Shown here in pieces: positions 44,011-52,864 of a stretch of DNA of 64,000 nucleotides. Source of the stretch: Roseomonas aeriglobus (GTDB lineage Bacteria; Pseudomonadota; Alphaproteobacteria; Sphingomonadales; Sphingomonadaceae). Location: positions 2,604,001 through 2,668,000 of the forward strand of contig JAFHKN010000002.1 in the NCBI GenBank assembly GCA_016937575.1, in the 5' to 3' direction. Position 1 is the first letter of the stretch. Each line of letters starts with the position of its first letter. Position numbers and translations under genes: made by a program. The notes beneath the pieces were generated by a model. The model was not told the DNA's origin. It saw only the letters and a list, made by a program, of their open reading frames with translations, and made no database searches.

Positions 44011-45357
44011 TCAATCGTTCAGCACCGCACCATTCGTCGCGATGACCTGCGAATAGAGCTTAGCACTGTCCTTCGGCGTCCGTTCCTGTGTCGCAAAGTT
44101 GACGTGAACCATGCCGAACCGCTTCGTATAGCCGAGCGACCATTCGAGATTGTCGAACAACGACCACAGCATGTAACCGCGCACGTCGACTCCGGCGGCG
44201 ATCGCGTCGCTGACCGCCGCCCAATGCTTTTTCAGGTACGAGACGCGCAGCGGATCGTGGACCGCGCCGTCCTCCGCTTGAGGCGGATCGTAGAACGCGG
44301 CGCCGTTCTCCGTGATGTAGAGCGGCAGGTCGCCGTAGCGATCCTTGAACCACAGCAGCAGGTCGGTCAGGCCGCGTGGGTACACTTCCCACCCCGTCTC
44401 CGTGTAGGTCGCATCCTGCTTCACTGTGGCAGTGCGCAGCAGGAAGCTGTCGCCATCCGCTACGACGTTGCGGGTGTAGTAATTGATCCCGACGAAATCG
44501 AGCGACTGGCGGATCAGCGTCAGATCCTCCGCCGGGAAGTCCGGCCAAGCCTCGCCGAAGATTCCCCGCATCTCGTCCGGGTAGCGGCCAAGCATCGCAG
44601 GATCGAGATACTGGCGGTTCATATACGCGTCCGCCCGCTTTGTCGCCGCATGGTCCTCGGCACTGCCCGAAGCCGGGTATTTCGGCTCGATGTTCACCAC
44701 CAGTCCGATCTGGTGCGCGCCGATTTCGCGGTACAGCTTCACCGCTGCGCCGTGGGCGCGCATCATATTGTGGCTGGCGATCGGCGCCTCGAACATGTTC
44801 TTGTGGCCGGGCGCGAGCGCGCCGTGGAGGTAGCCGCCATCGCTGACCACCCAAGGCTCGTTGAGCGTCACCCATTTCTTCACGCGCCCGTCGAGCCGTT
44901 CGAACAGGACGCGGGCATAATCGGCGAACCAGTCGGCAATGTCGCGGTTGAGCCACCCGCCGCGGTCGTCGAGCGCTGCGGGCAGGTCCCAGTGAAATAG
45001 CGTGCAGATCGGCTCGATGCCGTTCGCGAGCAGCGTGTCGACCAGTCGCTCGTAGAAGGCCAGCCCCGCCTCGTTCACACGCCCCGTCCCTTGCGGCAGC
45101 ACCCGGCCCCAGGCGACCGAGAAGCGATAGGCCTGGAGGCCTAGCCGCTTCATCAGTGCGACGTCTTCCTCCATCCGGTTGTAATGGTCGCAGGCGACAT
45201 CGCCGCTGTGGCCCGGTGCCGCCATCAACCGCGGGTCGTGGCAGAAGCGTTGCCAGATGCTCGGCCCTGCGCCATCGGCGAGCGGCGAGCCTTCCACCTG
45301 ATAGGCAGCGGTGGCGGCGCCCCAGAGGAAGCCGTCGGGAAACGATACGCGCGTCAT
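44011..45357 (-). CDS. Beta-glucosidase, GH1
   Basis: 448 residues, normal for GH1. VSFPDGFLWGAATAAYQVEG is the N-terminal signature. The acid/base Glu is in VTLNEPWVVSDGG and the nucleophile Glu in LYITENGAAFYD. No signal peptide, so cytoplasmic hydrolysis of imported beta-glucosides is expected. It is the last gene of the lacI-binding protein-permease-permease-GH1 leftward series, 36 bases after the second permease gene. Confidence 0.94.
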   Translation of the reverse strand: MTRVSFPDGFLWGAATAAYQVEGSPLADGAGPSIWQRFCHDPRLMAAPGHSGDVACDHYNRMEEDVALMKRLGLQAYRFSVAWGRVLPQGTGRVNEAGLAFYERLVDTLLANGIEPICTLFHWDLPAALDDRGGWLNRDIADWFADYARVLFERLDGRVKKWVTLNEPWVVSDGGYLHGALAPGHKNMFEAPIASHNMMRAHGAAVKLYREIGAHQIGLVVNIEPKYPASGSAEDHAATKRADAYMNRQYLDPAMLGRYPDEMRGIFGEAWPDFPAEDLTLIRQSLDFVGINYYTRNVVADGDSFLLRTATVKQDATYTETGWEVYPRGLTDLLLWFKDRYGDLPLYITENGAAFYDPPQAEDGAVHDPLRVSYLKKHWAAVSDAIAAGVDVRGYMLWSLFDNLEWSLGYTKRFGMVHVNFATQERTPKDSAKLYSQVIATNGAVLND

Positions 45358-45393
45358 GCTATATCCTGTGCAATGAATCTGTGGGAGGCAGGC

Positions 45394-46203
45394 TCATCCC
45401 TTCACGCTCCCGGCGAGCAGGCCGCGCATGTAGAAGCGTTGGAGGACGAGGAAGAGGATCAGGACCGGAAGGGTGGTGACGACGGACCCGGCCATCATCA
45501 GCTCGACGTCCTGCACCCGCTCGCGACTGAGGGCCGCCAGCGCGACGGGGAGCGTGTACAAGCGGTCGTCGCTCAGCACGATCAGCGGCCAGAGAAAGTC
45601 GTTCCAGCTGCCGAGGAAAACGAACAGCGCCAGCGTCACGATGATCGGCTGGAGCGCGGGAAGGACGATGCGCGTCAGGATTTGTCCTTCGCTTGCGCCA
45701 TCGACACGGGCAGCCTCCAGCATCTCGGTCGGGATCGACAGCGCATATTGGCGAACCAGGAAAATGCCGAAGATGCCCGCCAGCCACGGTACCAATACGC
45801 CGGCATAGCTGTTGACCAGACCCAGGGCCTTCAGCTCCAGAAACAGCGGCAGCATCCCGATCTGGCCGGGAATGACGAGCGCGGCGACGAGCGTCTGGAA
45901 CACGGCGTCGCGCCCACGAAAGCGCAGCTTGGCGAAGGCATAGCCCGCCGGCACCACGAACAGCAACGCCAGGCCCGTCGCGGTCGCCGAGACGAACGCA
46001 CTGTTGGCGAGATAGCGGCCGACGCCATAGCTCTCGAACAGCGCGCGGTAATTCGCGAGCGTCGGCGCGGCGGGCACCAAGGGCGGCGGGAATTGCGCGG
46101 CCTCGCCCGGCGCCATGAAGGATACCGACACCATCCAGGCGAGCGGCAGCAGCACCAGCGCGGCGATCACCGCGGCGCCGAAGGTGGCGACCATCCCCCT
46201 CAT
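45394..46203 (-). CDS. Sugar ABC transporter permease (MalG-type)
   Basis: 269 residues with six membrane helices. The EAA loop is EMLEAARVDGASEGQILTRI, and the C-terminal LLAGSVKG is the classic MalG/UgpE ending. The ATG overlaps the upstream permease stop (ATGA). It forms the inner membrane channel with the partner permease for oligosaccharide import. The reading frame continues upstream as a shadow of the first permease. Confidence 0.93.
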   Translation of the reverse strand: MRGMVATFGAAVIAALVLLPLAWMVSVSFMAPGEAAQFPPPLVPAAPTLANYRALFESYGVGRYLANSAFVSATATGLALLFVVPAGYAFAKLRFRGRDAVFQTLVAALVIPGQIGMLPLFLELKALGLVNSYAGVLVPWLAGIFGIFLVRQYALSIPTEMLEAARVDGASEGQILTRIVLPALQPIIVTLALFVFLGSWNDFLWPLIVLSDDRLYTLPVALAALSRERVQDVELMMAGSVVTTLPVLILFLVLQRFYMRGLLAGSVKG

Positions 46204-47081
46204 CCCCGCACCCAGCGCCGGCTCACCGTGATCTGGAGCAGCGTCACGGCCAGAATCAGGACGAACAGGATAAAGGCGACCGCCGACCCGGCGCCAAGGT
46301 TCCACCATTTGAACCCTTCCTCGTACATGAAATAGAGGATGGTCACGGTCGACTGCGCCGGTCCGCCTTGCGTCATGACATAGGGTTCGGCGAACAGCTG
46401 GAAGAAGCCGGCGATCGACAGGATCGATACCAGCAGCAGGGTCGGTCCGATGGCCGGCAGCGTAACGTGCCGGAACCGCGTCCACGCCCCCGCCCCGTCG
46501 ATCCTCGCCGCCTCGTGCAACTCCTGCGGCACCGTCTGCAACGCTGCCAAGAAGATCACCATGTTGTAGCCGAACGTCTTCCACGCGACGAAGATCAGGA
46601 TCGCGGGCAGCGAGGCGGTGGGGCTGCCGAGCCAGTCGATCGGCGCGATTCCCACCTGCGCCAGCGCGGCGTTGACGAGGCCGTAGCGAGTATGGAGAAG
46701 GTATCGCCAGACGACGGCCGTCGCGACCAATGTGGTGACGTAGGGCGCGAACAACGCCACGCGCCACACCGGCTTCCAGCGCAGCGTCTTCGCATCGAGA
46801 AAGATCGCCGCGGCGAGCGACAGCGCGACCGTCAGTGGCACGCCGAAGACGACGAACCACAGGCTGTTGAGCGTCGCGCGCCAGAACAGCGGATCGCCGA
46901 GCAGTCGCGCATAGTTGGCGAGGCCGACGAAGCGCAGGTTCGACAGGTCGGCAAGCGCGTAGATGTCGAAATCGGTCAGGCTCAGCAGCAGCGACGCGGC
47001 GGCCGGCAGGGCGAAGAAAAGCACGATGGCAGCAAGCGCGGGGCCGCTCATCCACCAGCCGGCGCGAGCTTCGCGGGTCAT
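46200..47081 (-). CDS. Sugar ABC transporter permease (MalF-type)
   Basis: A 293-residue protein with six membrane helices. LRFVGLANYARLLGDPLFWR and the EAA loop ELHEAARIDGAGAWTRFRHV match the UgpA/MalF family. ITVSRRWVRG ends the protein. A repeat of about 100 bases separates it from the binding-protein gene, which could reduce downstream expression relative to the binding protein. Confidence 0.93.
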   Translation of the reverse strand: MTREARAGWWMSGPALAAIVLFFALPAAASLLLSLTDFDIYALADLSNLRFVGLANYARLLGDPLFWRATLNSLWFVVFGVPLTVALSLAAAIFLDAKTLRWKPVWRVALFAPYVTTLVATAVVWRYLLHTRYGLVNAALAQVGIAPIDWLGSPTASLPAILIFVAWKTFGYNMVIFLAALQTVPQELHEAARIDGAGAWTRFRHVTLPAIGPTLLLVSILSIAGFFQLFAEPYVMTQGGPAQSTVTILYFMYEEGFKWWNLGAGSAVAFILFVLILAVTLLQITVSRRWVRG

Positions 47082-47125
47082 CGTGCGAACCCCGCCTGCG
47101 CGAAAGCGTTATGCTGGCTGGGAAC

Positions 47126-47228
47126 GCGTATCCCGGCGAAGGCCGGGGTCGAGGTCCGGCGGACAAGCGAAGGCGCCGTGCCGTTGCGATTCCATTGCGA
47201 GTGGGCGCCGGCCTTCGCCGGGGTACGG
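47126..47228. repeat. Inverted repeat between binding protein and permease genes
   Basis: Arms TCCCGGCGAAGGCCGGGGTC and GCCGGCCTTCGCCGGGGTAC, with a loop of about 50 bases. It is transcribed within the sugar-transport operon and could act as a 3' stabilising hairpin for the binding-protein mRNA. Confidence 0.75.
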
Positions 47229-47241
47229 GACAGGACGAAAG

Positions 47242-48507
47242 TCACGCCGCCCGCCCCTTGTCGCGCATCCACCGCCGCTTTGCGAGCAACCGGTCCGCAC
47301 GCCGGTCGATCTCCGCCGCTGCCGCAGGGATCGTCAGCGTGCCTGCCACCGCCAGTTCGGCGACGCGCTGCATCTCCGTGACGATCCGCTCCCATTCCGG
47401 CACCTTGGGCACCGGCCGCGCGCGGGCGAGCTGTGCGGCGTACGGCGCCATCCGCGGGTCGTTGGTCAGTCCTTCCGCCGCCCAGGCGCTCGGCCGTGCG
47501 GGCAGGTCGTCGGACAGCGCATGGAAACGCGCCTGCACCGCCGGCGTGGCCAGATAGCGCACCAGCGCCGCCGCATCCGCCCGATCGCGCGCGTGATCGA
47601 AAAGGACGAGGCTCGACCCGCCCGGCGCCGATGCCCCCGGCCCGTCCGGCCCCGGCATCGTCATCGTCGCCCATCGATCGGCAAACGCCGCCCCTCGTCG
47701 CACGGTCAGCTCGCGCACCGTCCACGGCCCCGACAGGAAGACCGCGAAGCTACCGCGGGCGAATTCATTCCAGATGTTGGCGATCGTCGTCGACGAGACT
47801 TGCGGCGCAAGGCCATCACGGAACAGCGACACATAGAAGTCGAGCGCGCTCTGGAAGCCGACCGATGCAAAATTCCCGCGCGTGCCCTCGTCGCGTAGCA
47901 ATGGATCGGGCTGTTGCAGGGCAAAGGTCAGCAACTGTTCGAATTCGTTGAGCGGCAGCAGGATAGCATGGTCGCCGCGCCCCGCCCGGCGCTGGAGGGC
48001 GACGAGCGCGCGCTTCCAGTTCGTCCAATCGCTCGGCATCGTCGGATACCCCGCCTGCGTGACGAGATCGGTACGCACGAACTGCAATCGCGTGTCGACA
48101 TACCAGGGCACGGCCATCAGCCGCCCATCGATTCGATTGGTCTCGGTGACCGCCGGAAAGGCATCCTGCGTCAGCCAGCGCGTGTCGCCCTGAAGCGGTG
48201 CCAGCGCCCCGATCGCGGCAAGCTCCGCCAGCCAGGTATTCCCGACCTGCGCGATATGCGGCAGCGACCCGCCGGCGAAGCCCGTCAGTAGTTTCTCATG
48301 CGCCGCCGACCAGGGCAGCGCCTGCAGCCGCACATGCGTCCCGGGATTCGCTTCTTCGAACGCGCGCAACAGCGGTTCGACCGCTGCGGCCTCGTTACCC
48401 ATCGCCCAGAAATCGATCGTTGCCGCCGTCCGCCCCGCGCCGCACCCGCCGAGCGCCAGCGCGCCCCCTGCGGCGAGGCTTAGCAGCTGGCGGCGGCCGA
48501 CAGGCAT
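47242..48507 (-). CDS. Extracellular sugar-binding lipoprotein of ABC transporter
   Basis: 421 residues. RRQLLSLAAGGALALGGC combines a twin-arginine-like start and a lipobox (Cys22). The body matches family 1 solute-binding proteins: IDFWAMGNEAAAVEPLLRAF, FEEANPGTHVRLQALPWSAA, HIAQVGNTWLAELAAIGAL and GSFAVFLSGPWTVREL. It delivers a sugar or oligosaccharide to the two permeases. Its ATG overlaps the LacI gene stop (TGATG), so regulator and binding protein are coupled. Confidence 0.92.
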   Translation of the reverse strand: MPVGRRQLLSLAAGGALALGGCGAGRTAATIDFWAMGNEAAAVEPLLRAFEEANPGTHVRLQALPWSAAHEKLLTGFAGGSLPHIAQVGNTWLAELAAIGALAPLQGDTRWLTQDAFPAVTETNRIDGRLMAVPWYVDTRLQFVRTDLVTQAGYPTMPSDWTNWKRALVALQRRAGRGDHAILLPLNEFEQLLTFALQQPDPLLRDEGTRGNFASVGFQSALDFYVSLFRDGLAPQVSSTTIANIWNEFARGSFAVFLSGPWTVRELTVRRGAAFADRWATMTMPGPDGPGASAPGGSSLVLFDHARDRADAAALVRYLATPAVQARFHALSDDLPARPSAWAAEGLTNDPRMAPYAAQLARARPVPKVPEWERIVTEMQRVAELAVAGTLTIPAAAAEIDRRADRLLAKRRWMRDKGRAA

Positions 48508-49517
48508 CAGCCGGGCGCGCGCGTCGACAGGCGGACGACCAATTCGGGCTCCAGCGTCTGCGGGGCGGGCGCCGACCCATCGGCGTTGGCGATCAGCGCC
48601 TTCAGGGTCTCGAACGCCCGCGACCCCATCTCCGCGATATGGACGCGCATCGTCGTCAGCGGTGGCTGGACGTAGCGGGCGATCGGCACATCGTCGAAGC
48701 CGGCGACCGCGATCTGGTCGGGGACCACGATCCCCGCTGCCGACAGTGCCGCCATACAGCCGACCGCCATCATGTCATTGGCCGCGAACACCGCGTCGAT
48801 CCCGCGCCGATCGGCCAGGATCGCAGCACCGGCGGCGTGGCCGGCCTCTTCGGTGAAGTCCCCCGGCAGGACGACCGGATGCTGGTCGCCCAGCAATTCC
48901 GCCACGGCAGACCGAAAGCCCGCACAGCGCCCCTCGGAATCGCTGTTGCCGGCGGGGCCGGAGATCATCGCGACGCGGCGGTATCCGCACGCCGCCAGAT
49001 GCGCGACCATCGCCCGCGCACCGCCTTCGTTATCGATCGCGATCGAGCTGTGCGCCTCGCCCTCGATCCGGCTGCCGAGGACCACGGTCGGCAGACCGGC
49101 GGGAAGGTGCGCGGCCAGGAAATCGGCGTCGATCCCCGGCGACATGACCAGCAGCCCATCGACCCGCCCGCGCATTGCCCGGATCGCCTGGGTCGTCTCG
49201 CTGGCATCGCCGTGCATGTTCGACAGCAGCAGCTGCAGCCCCTCGGCATGCGCTGCACGATCGATCCCGCGGATGACTTCGGAAAAGAATTCGCCGAACA
49301 GGTCGGGCAGCACGACCCCGATCGTGTTCGTCCGCGCCATCGTCAGGCTGCGCGCGCCCAGGTGGGGCACGTAGGACAGCTTCTCCGCCGCGGCAATGAC
49401 ACGTTCGCGGGTCTTGGCGGTGACATTGCTATGCCCGTTGAGCGCGCGCGAGGCGGAGGCGACCGACACATCGGCTTCCCGCGCGACATCGCGAATAGTG
49501 GCCGTTGCCCGCTTCAT
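48507..49517 (-). CDS. LacI-family transcriptional regulator
   Basis: 336 residues from the ATG at 49517 with GGGAGCG upstream. The HTH reads TIRDVAREADVSVASASRAL, then the hinge helix. The periplasmic-binding-protein-like effector domain contains TIGVVLPDLFGEFFSEVIRG and DAVFAANDMMAVGCMAAL. It is first in the series with the binding protein, permeases and GH1. A perfect palindrome (49539-49550) lies just upstream; the natural reading is a sugar-responsive repressor of the glucan locus. Confidence 0.93.
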   Translation of the reverse strand: MKRATATIRDVAREADVSVASASRALNGHSNVTAKTRERVIAAAEKLSYVPHLGARSLTMARTNTIGVVLPDLFGEFFSEVIRGIDRAAHAEGLQLLLSNMHGDASETTQAIRAMRGRVDGLLVMSPGIDADFLAAHLPAGLPTVVLGSRIEGEAHSSIAIDNEGGARAMVAHLAACGYRRVAMISGPAGNSDSEGRCAGFRSAVAELLGDQHPVVLPGDFTEEAGHAAGAAILADRRGIDAVFAANDMMAVGCMAALSAAGIVVPDQIAVAGFDDVPIARYVQPPLTTMRVHIAEMGSRAFETLKALIANADGSAPAPQTLEPELVVRLSTRAPG

Positions 49518-49538
49518 CCCCGCTCCCATGGATCGACC

Positions 49539-49550
49539 GTAACCGGTTAC
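49539..49550. promoter_or_regulatory. LacI-type operator
   Basis: GTAACCGGTTAC is a perfect 12-base palindrome with the central CG step usual for LacI-family sites. It is 21 bases before the lacI start and 30 bases after the ATPase gene stop. Related sites lie at 39250 and 51835. Confidence 0.75.
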
Positions 49551-49580
49551 AAAGTTGCTGTTCAAGTGATTTCGACAGGT

Positions 49581-50684
49581 TCAGGCAGCCGCCTGTGCTG
49601 GCGCAATCCGGGGAAAGGCGCGGCCGTCGGCATCGAACAGATGGACGTGCTCCGGCGCAACCGACAGCGCCACGACATCGCCCACCGCGACGTCCGCATT
49701 GCCAGTGATCTGCCGGACGAGCGGCTCCGCATCGACCCCGTCGAGATCGTAATGGACGATGCTCGACCCGCCGAGCATCTCGACGAAGCGAACGCGGGCG
49801 CGCAGCCCGTCCGCACCGGCGTCGAGCCGTTCGGGGCGCACCCCCAATGTCACGGCGCTGCCCGGCGGCGCACCGCGGGCATCGACGGCTGCCTCGATCG
49901 TCCGCGTTCCGACCTGAACCGTCGCCCGGGCCGTCGCCGCCGACACCAGGGTGCCCGCCAGCCGGTTCATCGCCGGCGACCCGATGAAGCCCGCGACGAA
50001 GAGGTTCGCCGGCGCCTCGTACAGCTCCATCGGCGTGCCGACCTGCTCGACCTGCCCGCCGTTCAGGACCACGATCCGATCGGCCAGCGTCATCGCCTCC
50101 GCCTGATCGTGCGTGACGTAGATCATCGTCGTGCCGAGCGCGCGGTGGAGTCCGGCAAATTCATACCGCATCTTGACCCGGAGCGCGGCGTCGAGGTTCG
50201 ACAGCGGCTCGTCGAACAGGAACACTTTGGGCGCGCGGACGATCGCGCGTCCGATCGCGACTCGCTGGCGCTGCCCGCCCGACAGCGCCGCGGGTTTGCG
50301 GTCGAGCAGATGCGCGATCCCCAGCGTCTCGGCCGCTTGCGCGACCGCCGCATCGACCTCAGCACGCGGCACCTTCGCCAGCTTCAGCGCAAAGCCCATG
50401 TTCTCGGCGACCGTCATGTGCGGGTAGAGCGCGTAGGACTGGAACACCATCGCGATGCCGCGGTCGCTGGGCGAGCGGTCGTTGACCCGCTCCCCGCCGA
50501 TCAGCACGTCGCCGGCGTCGAGATCCTCCAGGCCCGCGATCGCACGCAGCAACGTCGACTTGCCGCAGCCCGACGGGCCGACCAGCACCAGAAACTCGCC
50601 GTCGCGCGTCTCCAGGTCGATGCCTCGCAAAACCTCGGTCGCGCCGAACGCCTTGGCGGCGCCGCGCAGGCTGACGATCGTCAT
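49581..50684 (-). CDS. Sugar ABC transporter ATPase (UgpC/MsmK-type)
   Basis: 367 residues from the ATG at 50684 with GGGAGG upstream. Walker A GPSGCGKST, Q-loop MVFQSYALYPHMTV, signature LSGGQRQRVAIGRA, Walker B VFLFDEPLSNLDA and H-loop YVTHDQAEAM. The C-terminal OB/TOBE regulatory domain (LGVRPERLDAG) identifies carbohydrate importers. It energises the two permeases downstream. It lies 64 bases upstream of lacI; the operator sits between them. Confidence 0.93.
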   Translation of the reverse strand: MTIVSLRGAAKAFGATEVLRGIDLETRDGEFLVLVGPSGCGKSTLLRAIAGLEDLDAGDVLIGGERVNDRSPSDRGIAMVFQSYALYPHMTVAENMGFALKLAKVPRAEVDAAVAQAAETLGIAHLLDRKPAALSGGQRQRVAIGRAIVRAPKVFLFDEPLSNLDAALRVKMRYEFAGLHRALGTTMIYVTHDQAEAMTLADRIVVLNGGQVEQVGTPMELYEAPANLFVAGFIGSPAMNRLAGTLVSAATARATVQVGTRTIEAAVDARGAPPGSAVTLGVRPERLDAGADGLRARVRFVEMLGGSSIVHYDLDGVDAEPLVRQITGNADVAVGDVVALSVAPEHVHLFDADGRAFPRIAPAQAAA

Positions 50685-50721
50685 CGCATCCTCCCGGCCG
50701 GACTGGCGGCCAGCGGATAGC

Positions 50722-51816
50722 TTAAGCGCGATTGCCGCTCCGGCGCCAGACCCCGGCGAACAGCTTGCCGATCGTGGCGGGCAGGCCGGGGCGCAACAGT
50801 AGCCAGTCGCGAATCGTCGCCCCCTGCTCGGCGCCGATCGTCGCTTTGTACCCGCCGTCGCCCGCGCCCCAGTCGACGGTCGTGATGCCATCGTCGGCCG
50901 CGCGGCTCAGGTTGCGATAATATAGCAATTTGCCCGGCGAATGTTTGCCCGCCCAGGTCGCATAGCTGTTGGCGATCGCGTATTTCCGCGTGCCGGTATT
51001 GATATCGAAGGAGAAGGCGACCGGCCGGTGATCGACCCGCAGCACTGCCGCCCACATCATGTCGGCGAGCACCGGATCGGCTGCCGCCGCGCGCCAGAAC
51101 GCTCCATGCCCCGTCTTCAGGAACTTCGCATCGCGACCGTCGGTATCGCTGTCGACCCAGCTCGCGCGCTCGACGTCGGCCAGCGCATCGAACAGCCTGG
51201 GCGTCCAATCCTCGCCGCTGTGAAAGTCCCAGTCGAGCCGGCCATAGGCACCCAGATGCTTCTCGTGAAAGCGGTTCTTCTTTAGCGTCGACGTGCGCGG
51301 CCAGGGTCCGGCCGCCCGTGCGGCCACGATGTCGAGCAAGAAGCTCGTCGCGATGTAGCGCGGCAGGACGGTCCAACCGGCCGCCCGCGCGGCGGCGAGC
51401 AGCGGCGCTGTACTCGCATCGTCGTCATAGACGGGCCCGATCCGCAGGGCGTTGGCGTGGGCGGCGATTTCGTCGAGTGCCAGCGTATAGATGCTCGCCG
51501 GGGTCGCTTCGCGCACGGGAAAGCTTCGGAACGGCCAATAGGCGCCCGGCACCTGGACGAGCTTCAGCGACCGCGGTCCGGCGGGGACGATCGGCACGGC
51601 GAGCAGCGGCGTGCCGTCACGCTCGACCAACACCGTGCGCGGGTCGCCGCCATAGCTTTCGATCGCGGCACGAAACCATTGCCGGCGCAGGAAGCGGTGG
51701 GTCTCCGCCGCCCGCTCCGCCACCCGGTCGATCGCAAACGGCAGCCCCTCGTCCGTCCGCGCACGGCAAACGGCCGGCTGACGCGTGAATTCGGCGATCG
51801 GCACGGGTTTGGTCAT
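50722..51816 (-). CDS. GNAT-like acetyltransferase (BioF2/CelD-type)
   Basis: 364 residues from the ATG at 51816. EERAAETHRFLRRQWFR-type N-terminal part, YFRPYGPVYD-like RIGPVYDDDASTAPLLAAAR, FHEKHLGAYGRLDWDFHSGE and INTGTRKYAIANSYATWAGK with YRNLSRAADDG fit the BioF2-like GNAT domain seen in polysaccharide-related CelD proteins. A role in modifying cell-surface polysaccharide is possible. It lies 37 bases upstream of the ABC ATPase gene, perhaps in the same transcript. Confidence 0.8.
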   Translation of the reverse strand: MTKPVPIAEFTRQPAVCRARTDEGLPFAIDRVAERAAETHRFLRRQWFRAAIESYGGDPRTVLVERDGTPLLAVPIVPAGPRSLKLVQVPGAYWPFRSFPVREATPASIYTLALDEIAAHANALRIGPVYDDDASTAPLLAAARAAGWTVLPRYIATSFLLDIVAARAAGPWPRTSTLKKNRFHEKHLGAYGRLDWDFHSGEDWTPRLFDALADVERASWVDSDTDGRDAKFLKTGHGAFWRAAAADPVLADMMWAAVLRVDHRPVAFSFDINTGTRKYAIANSYATWAGKHSPGKLLYYRNLSRAADDGITTVDWGAGDGGYKATIGAEQGATIRDWLLLRPGLPATIGKLFAGVWRRSGNRA

Positions 51817-51834
51817 CGCACAGGCCCTAGTCGT

Positions 51835-51845
51835 CCAACGGTTAC
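51835..51845. promoter_or_regulatory. GTAACCGTTGG motif upstream of acetyltransferase gene
   Basis: On the minus strand GTAACCGTTGG lies 18 bases before the acetyltransferase ATG. It matches the first eight bases of the candidate operator at 39250, so it may be a third LacI-regulated site. Half-symmetric only. Confidence 0.4.
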
Positions 51846-51897
51846 CAAGGCGTGAGGGACGTTGCCCCTTTCGCACGATCAATCTAGGTTTGCGCCC

Positions 51898-52359
51898 ATG
51901 ACCTTCGCCCCCGGCCTGTCGACCGTCGCCGCGACCATACAGACCGCGATCGCGCCCGTGTTCCTGCTGGCCGGCATCGGCGCGATCCTGAACGTCCTGG
52001 CCGGCCGTCTGGCGCGCATCATCGATCGCACGCGCGCGTTGGAGGCGTTGCACCCCCGCTCGACCGGGCCGGAGCACGACCGCCACGTCTGGGAACTCAG
52101 GATTCTCGACCGCCGGATCGGCGTCATCAGCGCCGCGATCAGCCTGTGCGTTGCCAGCGCGGTCGCGGTCTGCATGGTCGTCGCGCTGCTGTTCGTCGCG
52201 CGGATCGTCAACCTGCACATCGGCCAGGCGGTGGCGCTGCTGTTCATCGGCACGATGATCCTGCTGACCCTGGGGTTGCTGCTGTTCCTGATCGAGGTCC
52301 ACATTTCGCTGAAGGCGATCCACGTCCGCGCCGAGTTGCTCGAACGCGAACGTCGATGA
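51898..52359 (+). CDS. DUF2721 membrane protein
   Basis: A 153-residue protein. LSTVAATIQTAIAPVFLLAG, then IGAILNVLAGRLARIIDRTR, is the DUF2721 N-terminal membrane segment. Two more hydrophobic helices (ISAAISLCVASAVAVCMVVA; AVALLFIGTMILLTLGLLLF) follow an arginine-rich cytoplasmic loop. Function unknown. Its stop overlaps the next start. Confidence 0.85.
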   Translation: MTFAPGLSTVAATIQTAIAPVFLLAGIGAILNVLAGRLARIIDRTRALEALHPRSTGPEHDRHVWELRILDRRIGVISAAISLCVASAVAVCMVVALLFVARIVNLHIGQAVALLFIGTMILLTLGLLLFLIEVHISLKAIHVRAELLERERR

Positions 52360-52790
52360 CGCCGACTGTCGAGAAGCGCGCGCTGCAGGTCGCTGTGGCC
52401 GTGGTGCTGATCCTACCGTTCACCGCCGCTATCGCAGGCGTAGTGGGCGGCCCGAAGTTCCTGGGCCGTCCACCGGTCATCCCGACCGATCTCGACAGCC
52501 ATTTCCGATATGTCTCCGGCATCTTTCTTGCGATGCTGATCGCCTATGCCAGCTGTATTCCCGCCATCGAGCGCAAGACCGATCGGCTCCGCCTGCTCGG
52601 TTTCCTGACCGTCATCGGCGGGCTGGCGCGGCTTTGGTCGCTGCTGCGCATCGGCGTTCCGTCGACCGGGCATCAGGTCGGGCTGCTGATCGAACTCGGT
52701 ATCGCGCCGGCGATCCTGTTGTGGCAGGCGCGCGTCGCAAGACGGTTTGAAAGCAAGGCGTGGGAAGCCGGATCTCAAAAGAAACGCTAA
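52356..52790 (+). CDS. DUF4345-like small membrane protein
   Basis: 144 residues from an ATG overlapping the DUF2721 stop. LDSHFRYVSGIFLAMLIAYA, IPAIERKTDRLRLLGFLTVI and GGLARLWSLLRIGVPST match DUF4345, with four predicted membrane helices. Function unknown; coupled to the DUF2721 gene. Confidence 0.8.
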   Translation: MTPTVEKRALQVAVAVVLILPFTAAIAGVVGGPKFLGRPPVIPTDLDSHFRYVSGIFLAMLIAYASCIPAIERKTDRLRLLGFLTVIGGLARLWSLLRIGVPSTGHQVGLLIELGIAPAILLWQARVARRFESKAWEAGSQKKR

Positions 52791-52864
52791 CCCGACCGTG
52801 CTCCCGCGTGCGCGCGCCTCCGAGAGGCTCACGGGAAGACGCTTGCCGCGAAAGGACTTCGCAG

